From positions 1 to 42,555 of the forward strand of contig CABSMD010000002.1 in NCBI GenBank assembly GCA_902478725.1: DNA of 42,555 nt, in the 5' to 3' direction. Shown in pieces: positions 25,001 to 32,524 of the stretch. Within the stretch, counting starts at the first letter, position 1. Each line of letters begins with the position of its first letter. The DNA is from an uncultured Clostridia bacterium. Lineage in GTDB: Bacteria > Bacillota > Clostridia > HGM11514. Below the pieces are notes generated by a model that saw nothing but the letters and a program-made list of their open reading frames with translations, was not told where the DNA came from and did no database searches. A program made the translations under genes and the position numbers.

Positions 25001-28000
25001 AAGGGTTTTGGCGGCAACTTTGCCACGGTGGAGAATAACGTCTTTATTGACGTTCCCTATGGCGCACAGTTCCAAGTTTACTATCCCAACAATGATAAGA
25101 AGCAGACCGGCTGGTGGTTGAGCGTATTTGGCAAGGCGGCTGACGGCATGAACGGTGCGACCTACACCGAAGCAAACTGGAAGGGTGTGAAGGCGCTGAT
25201 TTCAGACTCCAAAAGCGCCGAACGGTATAAGGGTACCCCGTGGGAGAAATTCTTCGATTATGTCAACATCGATATCTATAACAGCGAAGGGATGGCCAAT
25301 CTCGACCGCAACAAGGATAAGGACGCTTTGATGAAGCTGGCCGAGAAATATGCGCCAAGCGAGCAGAACTGGTTTACCAATAACGTCTTAGTCGGTTCGC
25401 TGAGCAATAAGATAGGCTTAGACCCGACCTATCACAACGGTGTTGAGACCAACAGCTACTTTGCCGATATGAGCGAGGCGGACAGCCTGTTCACCGACTA
25501 TGCCGGCGGCGATTTCAGCCTTTCGGCGGCGGGTCTGGCAAAGGTAAAGAGCCAGATTTCCGAATTTGAGAACATTGACACCTCCGACATCGGCCCCCAG
25601 CCCTATGAGCGCGACGGAAAGGCGCAAACCGTGGGCGGCGGCAGGCCGGTGATCAGCAACCCGTCGATCCGTTTGAATGGCGGCTATGCAAGTGTTGACT
25701 ATCGGTTTACCGATCCCGACGGCGACAAGGAAGGCCGCCACATGGTCACCTGGTATGTCTCCGACAAGGCGGACGGCACCTACAAAAAGCTGGGCGCGGG
25801 TAACATGCATAGCCTGCCGGTTTCCGAGGTGGAAGGGAAATATGTCAAATATCAGATTATCCCCTATGACGCAACCGGGCTGGACGGCGAGGCGGTTTGG
25901 TCGCAGGCCATGCTGGCAGAAGGCGGCAGCGGGGCGGATAAAACCGTCCTGTGGGATACGATCGATGAAGCGGAATCCCTCCTAAGCGGCGCCGTTGCCG
26001 GGGACGACGAGGGGCAGTATCCACAAGCCGCGATCGATGCTTTGACAAAAGCGGCGGAGGCCGCGCGCATTGCGGCGAACACGCCCGGCTTGAGCCAATC
26101 CGAGGTCAATGCGGCTGTCATTGCCTTACAGGAGGCGGTCTCTGCTTTCCGAAACGCCCAGGTCAGCCTGCTGGACTACCAGTCATTGAAGCCTTTGCTG
26201 GCGGATACGGCAAACTGGAAGACCGTGGCCGGTGACGCCCCCACCTTCACAGACGGAAGCATGGTTGTTCCCGATGGAAGCTGGGTGAGCTATGCCGGCA
26301 GCAAATACAAAAATAAAATGTTCCATTTCCGCATGAAGCTGGAAAAGGAGAGCGACACAGACGATCTGTCCGGTGCCGTCTTGTTCCGGGTCGGCGATCC
26401 TGAGAGCTTGATTTGGGAGAACCAAAACACCGGCTACCTTCTGTGGCTGAAGGACAGCACACTGGAATACCAGGTCTGGCGCGGAACCTCCTCCGATAAA
26501 AAGGAATTCAAAAATGACTTTATCCGCCCCGACACCGAGCATGAGCTTACGGTGGGCGTATACGACATGGCGGATAACAAGGTCAAATATCTGGTGTACA
26601 TAGACGGCGTCAAGGTCTATGAGGCCGAGGACGAGGCCCTCTACGGCGGGGAAGGATACCTGTGCTTCACCACAAATGGCGCCAAGATGACGATTTCGCC
26701 GGTTGAGGTTGACACGGGCAAGTTGGAGACACAGATTCAGGAGGCCGGCAAGCTGCGTTCCGAAGCGGTTATCGGCAATGGCTATGGCCAGTATCCGAGC
26801 GCCGCGGGGCTGGATGCCGCAATCGCCGCGGCAAACACGGCGCTGACCGACGACAACGCCATACAGAAGGATATCGATCTGGCTGAATCGGATCTGCGCA
26901 GCGCGGTCACCGTGTTCAAAGCAACCATCATCGACAATGAGGACGTAACGAACGATAAAACGATTACGATTAATGATGAGATACCGGCCGCTACCTTCCG
27001 CGTCGCAAGCGGAGTTAGCCTCAAGCTGCAAGTAGACCCGTCGCGGCAGCAGCCAAAGGTTACCACCGAAACGGCGACAAACGCGGGCAAGGTCATGATG
27101 GAAATCCCAAGCGGAACGACCCTTACGGCAAGCGGCTGGAACGGCATTCTCCAAACGCCGTTCTATGGCACGACACCGAGTAAAACCATCCAAAACGCTA
27201 CCATCAGCGGTGTTTACAAGATCGGCGCGGACACTGTCATAAACGCCAGCCGCGCGGTGCGTATCCTACTGCCGGGGCAGGCGGGCAAGACGGTCGCTTA
27301 TCTGGAAGACGGAAAATATACCGTCGTCCGCGACACCCTTTCCGCCGATAACCAGGCAACGGCAGACAGGGAGTTGGCAAACGGTGGGGTCAAAAAGATT
27401 ACCTCCGGGAATGACCTTGTCATCTGGACGACTCAATTGACTGAATTTGTGACCTATACCAAGGCAAGCAATCCGACCGACCCGTCGATTCCGACGCCGA
27501 CATTGCCGAACTATGGCGGCGGAGGAACCTCCGGCGGCGGAAATGGTTCGGGCAGTATGCTTGGGCTGGGTAACAACCAGACTCCGTCTGCGACAGGACG
27601 GTTTAAGGATACCTTGGGCCACTGGGCGCAGAGCGACATCGAGGCAATGGCGGCACGCGGCATTGTGACCGGCGTGACGGCGGACACCTTTGAGCCTGAC
27701 CGCGCCATTACCCGGGCAGAGTTTGCCACCCTGATTGTCAAGGCTCTGAACCTGTCGAGCAATGCCTCCGCCGGTTTCTCGGATGTGGCGGAGGATGGTT
27801 GGTACTATACCTATGTAAACGCCGCGGCGAACGTCGGCATCATCTCCGGTTACGACGGGCAGTTCCGGCCTGACGACCGGATTACCCGTGAAGAGATGGC
27901 GGTCGTCCTGTGTAAGGCTTACGCCTTCCTGGAAAAAAGCGCCGGGCGCGGTGGGATCGATCGGTTCAGCGATAAGGATGCAATATCCGGCTGGGCATAC

Positions 28001-28126
28001 GATTATGTGGACGAAGCAACGACGGCGGGCCTGATCAGTGGAATGACGGCAGACACCTTTGCCCCTGCTGAAAACACCACCCGCGCACAGGCCGCATCCG
28101 TCATCAAGCGGCTGCTGGATCAATAG
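22085..28126 (+). CDS. Giant SLH-anchored beta-helix surface protein
   Basis: This is a 2013-residue surface protein. A signal peptide of about 28 residues ends GVAFAA. Residues about 29-255 are the module shared with the preceding gene. Two Ig-like domains follow (about 275-370 and 375-455; YQWQSSADEKSWSDIDGATG, YQWQRSDSGSDYTDIGGATG). A right-handed beta-helix begins FYVDGKSDGIGTLESPFSTL at about 457 and ends near 1190. Residues about 1288-1358 and 1541-1617 are FIVAR-type helical repeats; between them lies a LamG-like beta sandwich (about 1362-1540). Three SLH domains (about 1837-2013; FKDTLGHWAQSDIEAMA, FSDVAEDGWYYTYVNAAA, FSDKDAISGWAYDYVDEA) anchor it to the S-layer or wall polymer. It is likely a cell-surface polysaccharide-active protein. 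The substrate is unknown and catalytic residues cannot be assigned. Confidence 0.93.
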   Translation: MKKALKLTFSLLLLLCMVGNTLGVAFAADGAVLVAWAMEPVGGAAVTYLGFAGEGVIPVSADGLIADTVGNNTKGIDGTAAATFRSVSYQVKHPLMLVDTRTGTIKPKAGHTYFKSAMMRLNGEEYGGKAQEQTKEITTFREQSGAGFLAKAGDFAEKLATYDASKDAITDNYNWYNDPAKGLSYTLTTDWQRVSEAVYYDAANPVSGADRSGWTVLTRPDWSSEVWSRNWEIVVDDYILLEVPNDDLLATVYPMVYGTKIESSGKQTGDKLTASAAFYDVNPMAEPALSYQWQSSADEKSWSDIDGATGAEYTLTDADVNPATAKSFRVAATVKSVNSGGQEITKTAYSQPFAASGDAVLTAVELSSTTPFVGQSLTAKPSVIREDKVTGYAYQWQRSDSGSDYTDIGGATGESYETTAEDKGKFIRAGVSITTAEGTSEMVYSQGVKVYGADDEFTFYVDGKSDGIGTLESPFSTLEQARDAVRNARKGGMENPVTVYLRGGEYYRDTQFVLDANDKNVTFAAYPGEEVQITGGKHVEQQYIKKVTDETVLNRLVEPAARNHLYQVDLSAYYDEIPAVKDWSSGLCGWDETPFTDQVRIVVNGSATDISRWPNATERELTTTSISGSKGQRTTVTYTDPTNRASKWSPKAFDHLMIKGHMAYHWTYNMQYINDFDVEKQKFTSKNPTGENWQKDEAFYFYNLLDEIDMPGESYMDTENKILYFYGYGDMENPDVIAPISTARFISIVNSQNITFRDIDFGYTRGNVVEAYGHNGLTFDGCDWKHFMRRNYMFGENGLVTNCYLYGGAVSMLCWQDYNKGNNIETAVDGISANNAAVNNRFNLGNVLHYYSSPGMTSNSSNGFVVRNNEFYNSPAIALGVGWSGDILVEKNYIHDNVQWTGDMGAIYWNLNSSLLGNEFRYNLFENNGSSYGDGWSQSIFWDDIAAGPWVHHNIFNRGTLPTSEGGTRYPLKGFGGNFATVENNVFIDVPYGAQFQVYYPNNDKKQTGWWLSVFGKAADGMNGATYTEANWKGVKALISDSKSAERYKGTPWEKFFDYVNIDIYNSEGMANLDRNKDKDALMKLAEKYAPSEQNWFTNNVLVGSLSNKIGLDPTYHNGVETNSYFADMSEADSLFTDYAGGDFSLSAAGLAKVKSQISEFENIDTSDIGPQPYERDGKAQTVGGGRPVISNPSIRLNGGYASVDYRFTDPDGDKEGRHMVTWYVSDKADGTYKKLGAGNMHSLPVSEVEGKYVKYQIIPYDATGLDGEAVWSQAMLAEGGSGADKTVLWDTIDEAESLLSGAVAGDDEGQYPQAAIDALTKAAEAARIAANTPGLSQSEVNAAVIALQEAVSAFRNAQVSLLDYQSLKPLLADTANWKTVAGDAPTFTDGSMVVPDGSWVSYAGSKYKNKMFHFRMKLEKESDTDDLSGAVLFRVGDPESLIWENQNTGYLLWLKDSTLEYQVWRGTSSDKKEFKNDFIRPDTEHELTVGVYDMADNKVKYLVYIDGVKVYEAEDEALYGGEGYLCFTTNGAKMTISPVEVDTGKLETQIQEAGKLRSEAVIGNGYGQYPSAAGLDAAIAAANTALTDDNAIQKDIDLAESDLRSAVTVFKATIIDNEDVTNDKTITINDEIPAATFRVASGVSLKLQVDPSRQQPKVTTETATNAGKVMMEIPSGTTLTASGWNGILQTPFYGTTPSKTIQNATISGVYKIGADTVINASRAVRILLPGQAGKTVAYLEDGKYTVVRDTLSADNQATADRELANGGVKKITSGNDLVIWTTQLTEFVTYTKASNPTDPSIPTPTLPNYGGGGTSGGGNGSGSMLGLGNNQTPSATGRFKDTLGHWAQSDIEAMAARGIVTGVTADTFEPDRAITRAEFATLIVKALNLSSNASAGFSDVAEDGWYYTYVNAAANVGIISGYDGQFRPDDRITREEMAVVLCKAYAFLEKSAGRGGIDRFSDKDAISGWAYDYVDEATTAGLISGMTADTFAPAENTTRAQAASVIKRLLDQ
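22304..22461 (+). repeat. 158-base exact repeat, copy 2 (copy 1 at 20542-20699)
   Basis: Second copy of the exact repeat, inside the shared N-terminal module of the SLH protein. It codes from about residue 74 to 126 (KGIDGTAAATFRSVSYQVKH and onward). Confidence 0.9.
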
Positions 28127-28158
28127 GCTTATTCCATCTCCTTTTTTAATCGGGTTGG

Positions 28159-28179
28159 ACGGGCCGGATTCCGGCCCGT
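28159..28179 (+). terminator. GC-rich hairpin after the SLH gene
   Basis: ACGGGCCGG and CCGGCCCGT form a nine-base perfect stem with an ATT loop, 33 bases after the SLH-protein stop. No T run follows directly, so termination may be weak or the hairpin may protect the mRNA end. Confidence 0.4.
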
Positions 28180-28233
28180 TCCTCCCCAATAGATTGCGTT
28201 TTTCTTTTCATCTTCTTCATTTTAATAAAGGGT

Positions 28234-28253
28234 GGGGGAGCGTATGCTCCCCC
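28234..28253 (+). promoter_or_regulatory. Hairpin in the leader of the solute-binding-protein gene
   Basis: GGGGGAGC and GCTCCCCC are perfect eight-base arms around GTAT, ending 18 bases before the AGGAGGA ribosome site of the next gene. Only TGCCCG follows, with no T run. It could be an operator, an mRNA stabiliser or a translational control structure. Confidence 0.5.
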
Positions 28254-28283
28254 TGCCCGAATCCTAGTATAGGAGGACATTTT

Positions 28284-29723
28284 ATGAAAAAAATAGTAGC
28301 TTTGGCGCTGGTTTTGGCATTGACACTCGGGTTCGCTGGCTGCGGGAACAAATCCGCATCGGTGAATTTGACCGACGATATGAGCCAGCACGTCAATTTA
28401 AAATGGTACATCCGCTGCGAGGAGCCCAAGGGCTTTGACGAGGTTATGGCAGCGGTAAATGAGTATTTGAATGAAAAACTGAACGCGACGCTGGAGCTGG
28501 TCTGCGTCCAGCCCGGGGATTATAACCAAAAGATGCAGATGGCATTTGCAGCGCAGGAGGATTTTGATCTGGTCTGGACCTCCAACTGGTCGAACCCCTT
28601 TGAGGACAACATCGATAAGGGCGCCTATATGGAGCTTAACGACCTGCTTGAGCAGGTGCCGGAGCTGAAGGAGTTTTACAACGAACAAATCTGGAAGGGC
28701 GTCAGCGTAAACGACAAGATCTACGGGGTGCCGATGTATCAGGCGATGACCTCCCAGACCGGCCTTGCCATGAAAAAGGACATTGTGGAGAAGTACGGGA
28801 TCGACCCCTACAGTATCGACAGCTTCGATGAGCTGACAAAGGTTTACCAGACGGTTAAGGACAATGAGCCGGGTCTGTACATCACCACCACCGGCACCGA
28901 TTATTTCAGGAGCAAGGAGATGCGCACCTCCTCGGTTGTTGGAATCGAGATCAATATGCAAGACGAGGTTCTAAACGATTTTGACCTGCGCGAGGGTTAC
29001 TGGCATGAAATGAAGGAATGGAACGACCGTGGCTTCTTCCCGCCGGACATCCTGACGCTTTCCGATACGACCGCGCTGTTTAAGGGGGAGAAGGTATTTA
29101 GCTGCTACCAACGTTATCTGCCCGGTGTGGACGGCAAATGGAAGATCAATTACGGCTATGACGTCGTGACCGTACCCACCAACGAACCAATGATCAACCG
29201 CGGCGCAATTGCCAGCACCATTACGTCCGTCAGCTCGTCCTCCAAAAATCCGGTGCGCGCGCTGAAATTGCTGGCGCTTACCCACACGGACGAATACCTG
29301 CTCAACCTTCTATGCTATGGCCTGGAGGGCAGGGACTATACCAAAGACCCCGGTAATCCCAAGCGGATGCAACGGGAAAGCGGCAGCTACTATATCTCAG
29401 AGTTCATGATCGGCAATCAGTTTTTGGCCTACCTGGTGCCCTCTTATGAGGACGATGTGTGGGAAGAGACCGAAAAGCTCAATAAAGAGGCGAAAATCGA
29501 TCCGAACATCGGCTTTACCTTCAACCGGGAACCGGTTCTGAGCGAGCTCACAAACGTCACCTCGGTTCGGAATGAATATACGAAGGCCTTGTCCTTCGGT
29601 GCGGGCGACACGGACAAAACGATCGAAGAATTCCGCAACAAGGTCACCCTTGCCGGCCTTGACAAGGTGCAGGCCGAGGTGGAAAAGCAGTTTACCCAAT
29701 GGAAGCAGGCACAAAACCAATAA
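28284..29723 (+). CDS. ABC-transporter solute-binding lipoprotein (DUF3502 type), no permease beside it
   Basis: This is a 479-residue lipoprotein. The start is ATG 28284 behind AGGAGGA; an in-frame extension upstream runs through two hairpins and lacks a ribosome site. The signal peptide MKKIVALALVLALTLG ends in a lipobox FAGC, so Cys-20 is lipidated and the protein sits on the outer face of the membrane. Type-1 solute-binding features run through it (WYIRCEEPKGFDEVMAAVNE, MQMAFAAQEDFDLVWTSNWS, YGVPMYQAM). The last ~140 residues match the DUF3502 C-terminal domain (LSELTNVTSVRNEYTKALSF, RNKVTLAGLDKVQAEVEKQF). Relatives bind oligosaccharides. No permease or ATPase gene lies within the window, so it must use a permease encoded elsewhere. 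Confidence 0.92.
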   Translation: MKKIVALALVLALTLGFAGCGNKSASVNLTDDMSQHVNLKWYIRCEEPKGFDEVMAAVNEYLNEKLNATLELVCVQPGDYNQKMQMAFAAQEDFDLVWTSNWSNPFEDNIDKGAYMELNDLLEQVPELKEFYNEQIWKGVSVNDKIYGVPMYQAMTSQTGLAMKKDIVEKYGIDPYSIDSFDELTKVYQTVKDNEPGLYITTTGTDYFRSKEMRTSSVVGIEINMQDEVLNDFDLREGYWHEMKEWNDRGFFPPDILTLSDTTALFKGEKVFSCYQRYLPGVDGKWKINYGYDVVTVPTNEPMINRGAIASTITSVSSSSKNPVRALKLLALTHTDEYLLNLLCYGLEGRDYTKDPGNPKRMQRESGSYYISEFMIGNQFLAYLVPSYEDDVWEETEKLNKEAKIDPNIGFTFNREPVLSELTNVTSVRNEYTKALSFGAGDTDKTIEEFRNKVTLAGLDKVQAEVEKQFTQWKQAQNQ

Positions 29724-29737
29724 AATACTCACTCGAC

Positions 29738-29768
29738 GCCGGACGCCCGCATCTGCCGGGCGTCCGGC
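29738..29768 (+). promoter_or_regulatory. Perfect 12-base intercistronic stem-loop after the binding-protein gene
   Basis: GCCGGACGCCCG and CGGGCGTCCGGC enclose a CATCTGC loop, 14 bases after the stop. No T run follows. Stem-loops like this after binding-protein genes often stabilise the upstream mRNA or partly terminate transcription, giving more lipoprotein than downstream enzymes. Confidence 0.7.
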
Positions 29769-29813
29769 TGTCGCAGAGGGCTTACATCATATTTTGGACA
29801 GAAAGGATATGCT

Positions 29814-30623
29814 ATGGAAAAGACATCGCTCTTGATCATTGGGGCAACCGTTTTAGGGACGGCCGCCGCCATCTCGACCGGCGGGGATTATGTCCTGCTG
29901 GAGGAAGGCGTTACGCCGGGCTGGGAGTTTGTTTCCGCCTTCCGTCACCGGCCGCTTGGCGATATACAGGGATCCAACGGTTTGCAACCGTTCAGCGAAC
30001 CCACACGCCGGCTGTATGACGGCCTGCTGCGGCGAAATTGCATCGGTGAAGACGGCGGACTGCACCTCTTTCCGGTGGCGGGACTCCTGGCCTCCTGCCT
30101 GCTGGAAAAGCCGGGAGAGGTTCATTTTTCCACCGTTGTTACCAATATCATACCCAAGGACGGCGGGTATCTGGTGGAGGCCTCCGGACTGGATGGGAAA
30201 ATGTCGTTCTGGGCCGAACGGATACTGGACACTACCTCATTGGGGGTATTGCACTCCCTTGCCGCGGATTGTGCTATCCAAAAAGGTTTGTGTGGGATGC
30301 TGGTCGGGCCATGTGAGGAACTGGAGGAAGAAGCCATTTCGATTGTGAAGGGGCGGTTTGACAACGAATACATCCTCCGTCTCTATCTGCCGTTTGATAC
30401 CGCCTGGCCGCAGGCACGTCTGGCCTTGCATGAGGCATGGCAGCAGGTGTGGAAACGCTTTCCCAACTGCCGGTTTACCGTTTCCGCCCTAGAGTATGAT
30501 TATGAATTCGGCGCGCCGGTTGCACAGGAGGTGGAGCCGGGCTGGCTATGGCGGCCATCCGTATCCTGCGGCAATCTGTTTGAGGCATTTGAAGGAGGCA
30601 TACAATGCGTTACTCGTATCTAG
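29814..30623 (+). CDS. Small FAD-type protein, partner of the next gene
   Basis: This is a 269-residue cytoplasmic protein. The N-terminus (LLIIGATVLGTAAAISTGGD then YVLLEEG) looks like the Rossmann beta-alpha-beta of FAD enzymes, with GATVLG in place of the usual GxGxxG and Glu-29/Glu-30 at the end of strand two, where ribose is held. The middle (LHLFPVAGLLASCLLEKPGE, VHFSTVVTNIIPKDGGYLVE, RILDTTSLGV) follows the pattern of flavin oxidoreductases. No iron-sulfur cysteines are evident. The family is not recognised and activity is unproven. It has a good AAAGGA site. It overlaps the next ORF by 19 bases, and its 3' end contains that gene's AAGGAGG, so the two are translationally coupled. Confidence 0.6.
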   Translation: MEKTSLLIIGATVLGTAAAISTGGDYVLLEEGVTPGWEFVSAFRHRPLGDIQGSNGLQPFSEPTRRLYDGLLRRNCIGEDGGLHLFPVAGLLASCLLEKPGEVHFSTVVTNIIPKDGGYLVEASGLDGKMSFWAERILDTTSLGVLHSLAADCAIQKGLCGMLVGPCEELEEEAISIVKGRFDNEYILRLYLPFDTAWPQARLALHEAWQQVWKRFPNCRFTVSALEYDYEFGAPVAQEVEPGWLWRPSVSCGNLFEAFEGGIQCVTRI

Positions 30624-32479
30624 AAGGAAAGCAGCTCAGAAGGACGGAGGTTCAGCCCGCTTTTGATCTGGAGTGTGAAATTCTGGTAGCAGGCCTGGGC
30701 AGCGCCGGTAGTATCGCGGCAGTTGTTGCGGCAGAATGCGGCCGTTCGGTCATTGGCATCGACCGCCTCTCCGCCATTGGGGGCTTAAGCACGGCGGGCT
30801 GTGTCTGGGACTATTACTATGGGGTTCCCGGCGGCCGTGGACAGGAGATCAACCAGGTCTGTCAGGAGATGAACCACGCGGGCTATGCCGAAACCAATAA
30901 GGGCAGTGAATACGATAGCTTTTCCAGCGCCGTGCGTTCGGTCGTGCTGGAGCAGGCCGCGCTTTCGGCCGGTTGTAAGATTTTATATAAGACCGTTCTT
31001 CTTGGAATCTATCTGGAAGGTAACTGTGTGACCGGCGTCCGTTGTATCCAGGGTGGGAAGCAGCTTTCCATTCGCTGCCAAACCCTGATCGACTGCACAG
31101 GGGATTCTCATGCGGCGCGGATGGCGGGCTGCGAGACCCAATATGGACGCAGCACCGACGGGATGCATATCGTCTCCTCCAACGCCACCACCATGCAGGT
31201 GGATGGAAACTTTAAAAACGTATGGAGCCACAGCAGCATCGGCGATTGTTCGGATGACCGGGAATTTACCGAAATCAACCTGCAAAGCTCGGCCCGTTAC
31301 CCCCGTTTGTATGATTACTATGAAGAGGACAATCGTACCCTGTTTCTGGGCGAGGTTTTTGGAATGCGCGACGGGCACCGAATTGTGGCGGATGAGATGA
31401 TCACCTTTGCGGATTACGCGGCGGGGTATCGCACCTGCGAGCCTGTGTTTTACGCGGCCTCACAGGTGGATGATCCGAACTTCGACATCGCAAACGGCGA
31501 GGAGGTGGCTCAGGACTGGAAGCTGATCAGCGGGCTGGACGGGTATGGCATCACGCTGGGGATCCCGTTGGGGGCACTGCTTCCCAAAAATATGGAAGGG
31601 CTTCTGGTCGCCGGCAAAGGCCTGGGAATCGGGCATGACCTACAAGGCTGTGTGCGGATGCGCTGGGACATGGAGCATTCCGCCGAAGCGGCAGCGGTTG
31701 CCGCCAGTCTGGCTATCGAACGGGAGACCACTCCACGCGGCCTGGATTATGCTGTGTTATCGGAGGAAATGCGTCGGCGTGGCCTGCTCAATGATGCCGA
31801 TAATGTAGGCTATATCGATTTGCAGGAGGTAGATGGACAGGGTGGCGTACCTGCCCATATGCCGCAGGGAATCGCGCAGATGCGTTCCGCCCTCTCCAAG
31901 AGAACGGCGGATACCGTTTTCTGGGCGGCGCGGAACGAAACGGACGCCGCGCTCACAGATGCTCTGCGGGAGTGGATGGCAGAGGGGGATCCCATTCTGC
32001 GCCATAACAGTGCGATTGCCGCCGCAATGCGCGGCGACGAAACCGCCCTGCCGGTCTTGCGTGAAATCGTGCAGGCCGGCCCTGCCGCGCCGGAAAGGAT
32101 CGTACACCACGGTTTTGTTAACCTGCCGTTTACCTCGGCGCTTTGCCTGCTGGGACGGCTGGGCGGCCCGCAGGATACCGAGCTTTTGATCTGGGTGGCC
32201 GAGAACGGGGAGGCTATGGCGGAAAAAATGCCTGTGGCCTCAAACGCCTACTTCCGTGTCAGCGGGGATTGGGCGTTCCAGTTTGTATCGCTGGCCATCT
32301 CTTCGCTTGTTAAGCTTGCCGGACGCTACCCGCTTGCGCAGGCGGATAACTGGCTGCAAAACTGGCTGGAAAACGGCGTGTGCCCCCAAAACAGCCGGGG
32401 CGGGCTGTACCTTGATTCGATCCACAGGATCGTCCGTAACTACATAAACGACCGACGAGGACAGGTAAAAGAGGCATAA
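30605..32479 (+). CDS. FAD-dependent oxidoreductase with HEAT-like C-terminal repeats
   Basis: This 624-residue cytoplasmic enzyme belongs to the FAD_oxidored type. Its dinucleotide-binding motif is VAGLGSAGSIAAVVAAECGR (about residues 28-47), followed by the GG signature IGGLSTAGCVWD and the second FAD contact in LIDCTGDSHAARMAGCET; near the C-terminal part of the fold is LLVAGKGLGIGHDLQGCVRM. The last ~180 residues (about 435-610) carry helical repeats (LRHNSAIAAAMRGDETALPV, FTSALCLLGRLGGPQDTELL) that look like HEAT repeats, possibly a docking surface. Relatives are often annotated only as FAD-dependent oxidoreductases, and the substrate is unknown. Its setting among glycan genes suggests a sugar-derived or aromatic substrate. 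It has AAGGAGG upstream. Confidence 0.82.
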   Translation: MRYSYLEGKQLRRTEVQPAFDLECEILVAGLGSAGSIAAVVAAECGRSVIGIDRLSAIGGLSTAGCVWDYYYGVPGGRGQEINQVCQEMNHAGYAETNKGSEYDSFSSAVRSVVLEQAALSAGCKILYKTVLLGIYLEGNCVTGVRCIQGGKQLSIRCQTLIDCTGDSHAARMAGCETQYGRSTDGMHIVSSNATTMQVDGNFKNVWSHSSIGDCSDDREFTEINLQSSARYPRLYDYYEEDNRTLFLGEVFGMRDGHRIVADEMITFADYAAGYRTCEPVFYAASQVDDPNFDIANGEEVAQDWKLISGLDGYGITLGIPLGALLPKNMEGLLVAGKGLGIGHDLQGCVRMRWDMEHSAEAAAVAASLAIERETTPRGLDYAVLSEEMRRRGLLNDADNVGYIDLQEVDGQGGVPAHMPQGIAQMRSALSKRTADTVFWAARNETDAALTDALREWMAEGDPILRHNSAIAAAMRGDETALPVLREIVQAGPAAPERIVHHGFVNLPFTSALCLLGRLGGPQDTELLIWVAENGEAMAEKMPVASNAYFRVSGDWAFQFVSLAISSLVKLAGRYPLAQADNWLQNWLENGVCPQNSRGGLYLDSIHRIVRNYINDRRGQVKEA

Positions 32480-32524
32480 ATACAATCAAAACAAGTTCAT
32501 AACGACGACTGGGAGGTATGTAAA

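Noticed and set aside
26183..27193. 336-residue open frame opposite the SLH giant
   Set aside because: It lies wholly within a recognisable domain series on the plus strand and resembles no protein.
28059..28283. 75-residue upstream extension of the binding lipoprotein
   Set aside because: It overlaps the end of the SLH gene and two hairpins. ATG 28284 is followed by a perfect lipoprotein signal and preceded by AGGAGGA.
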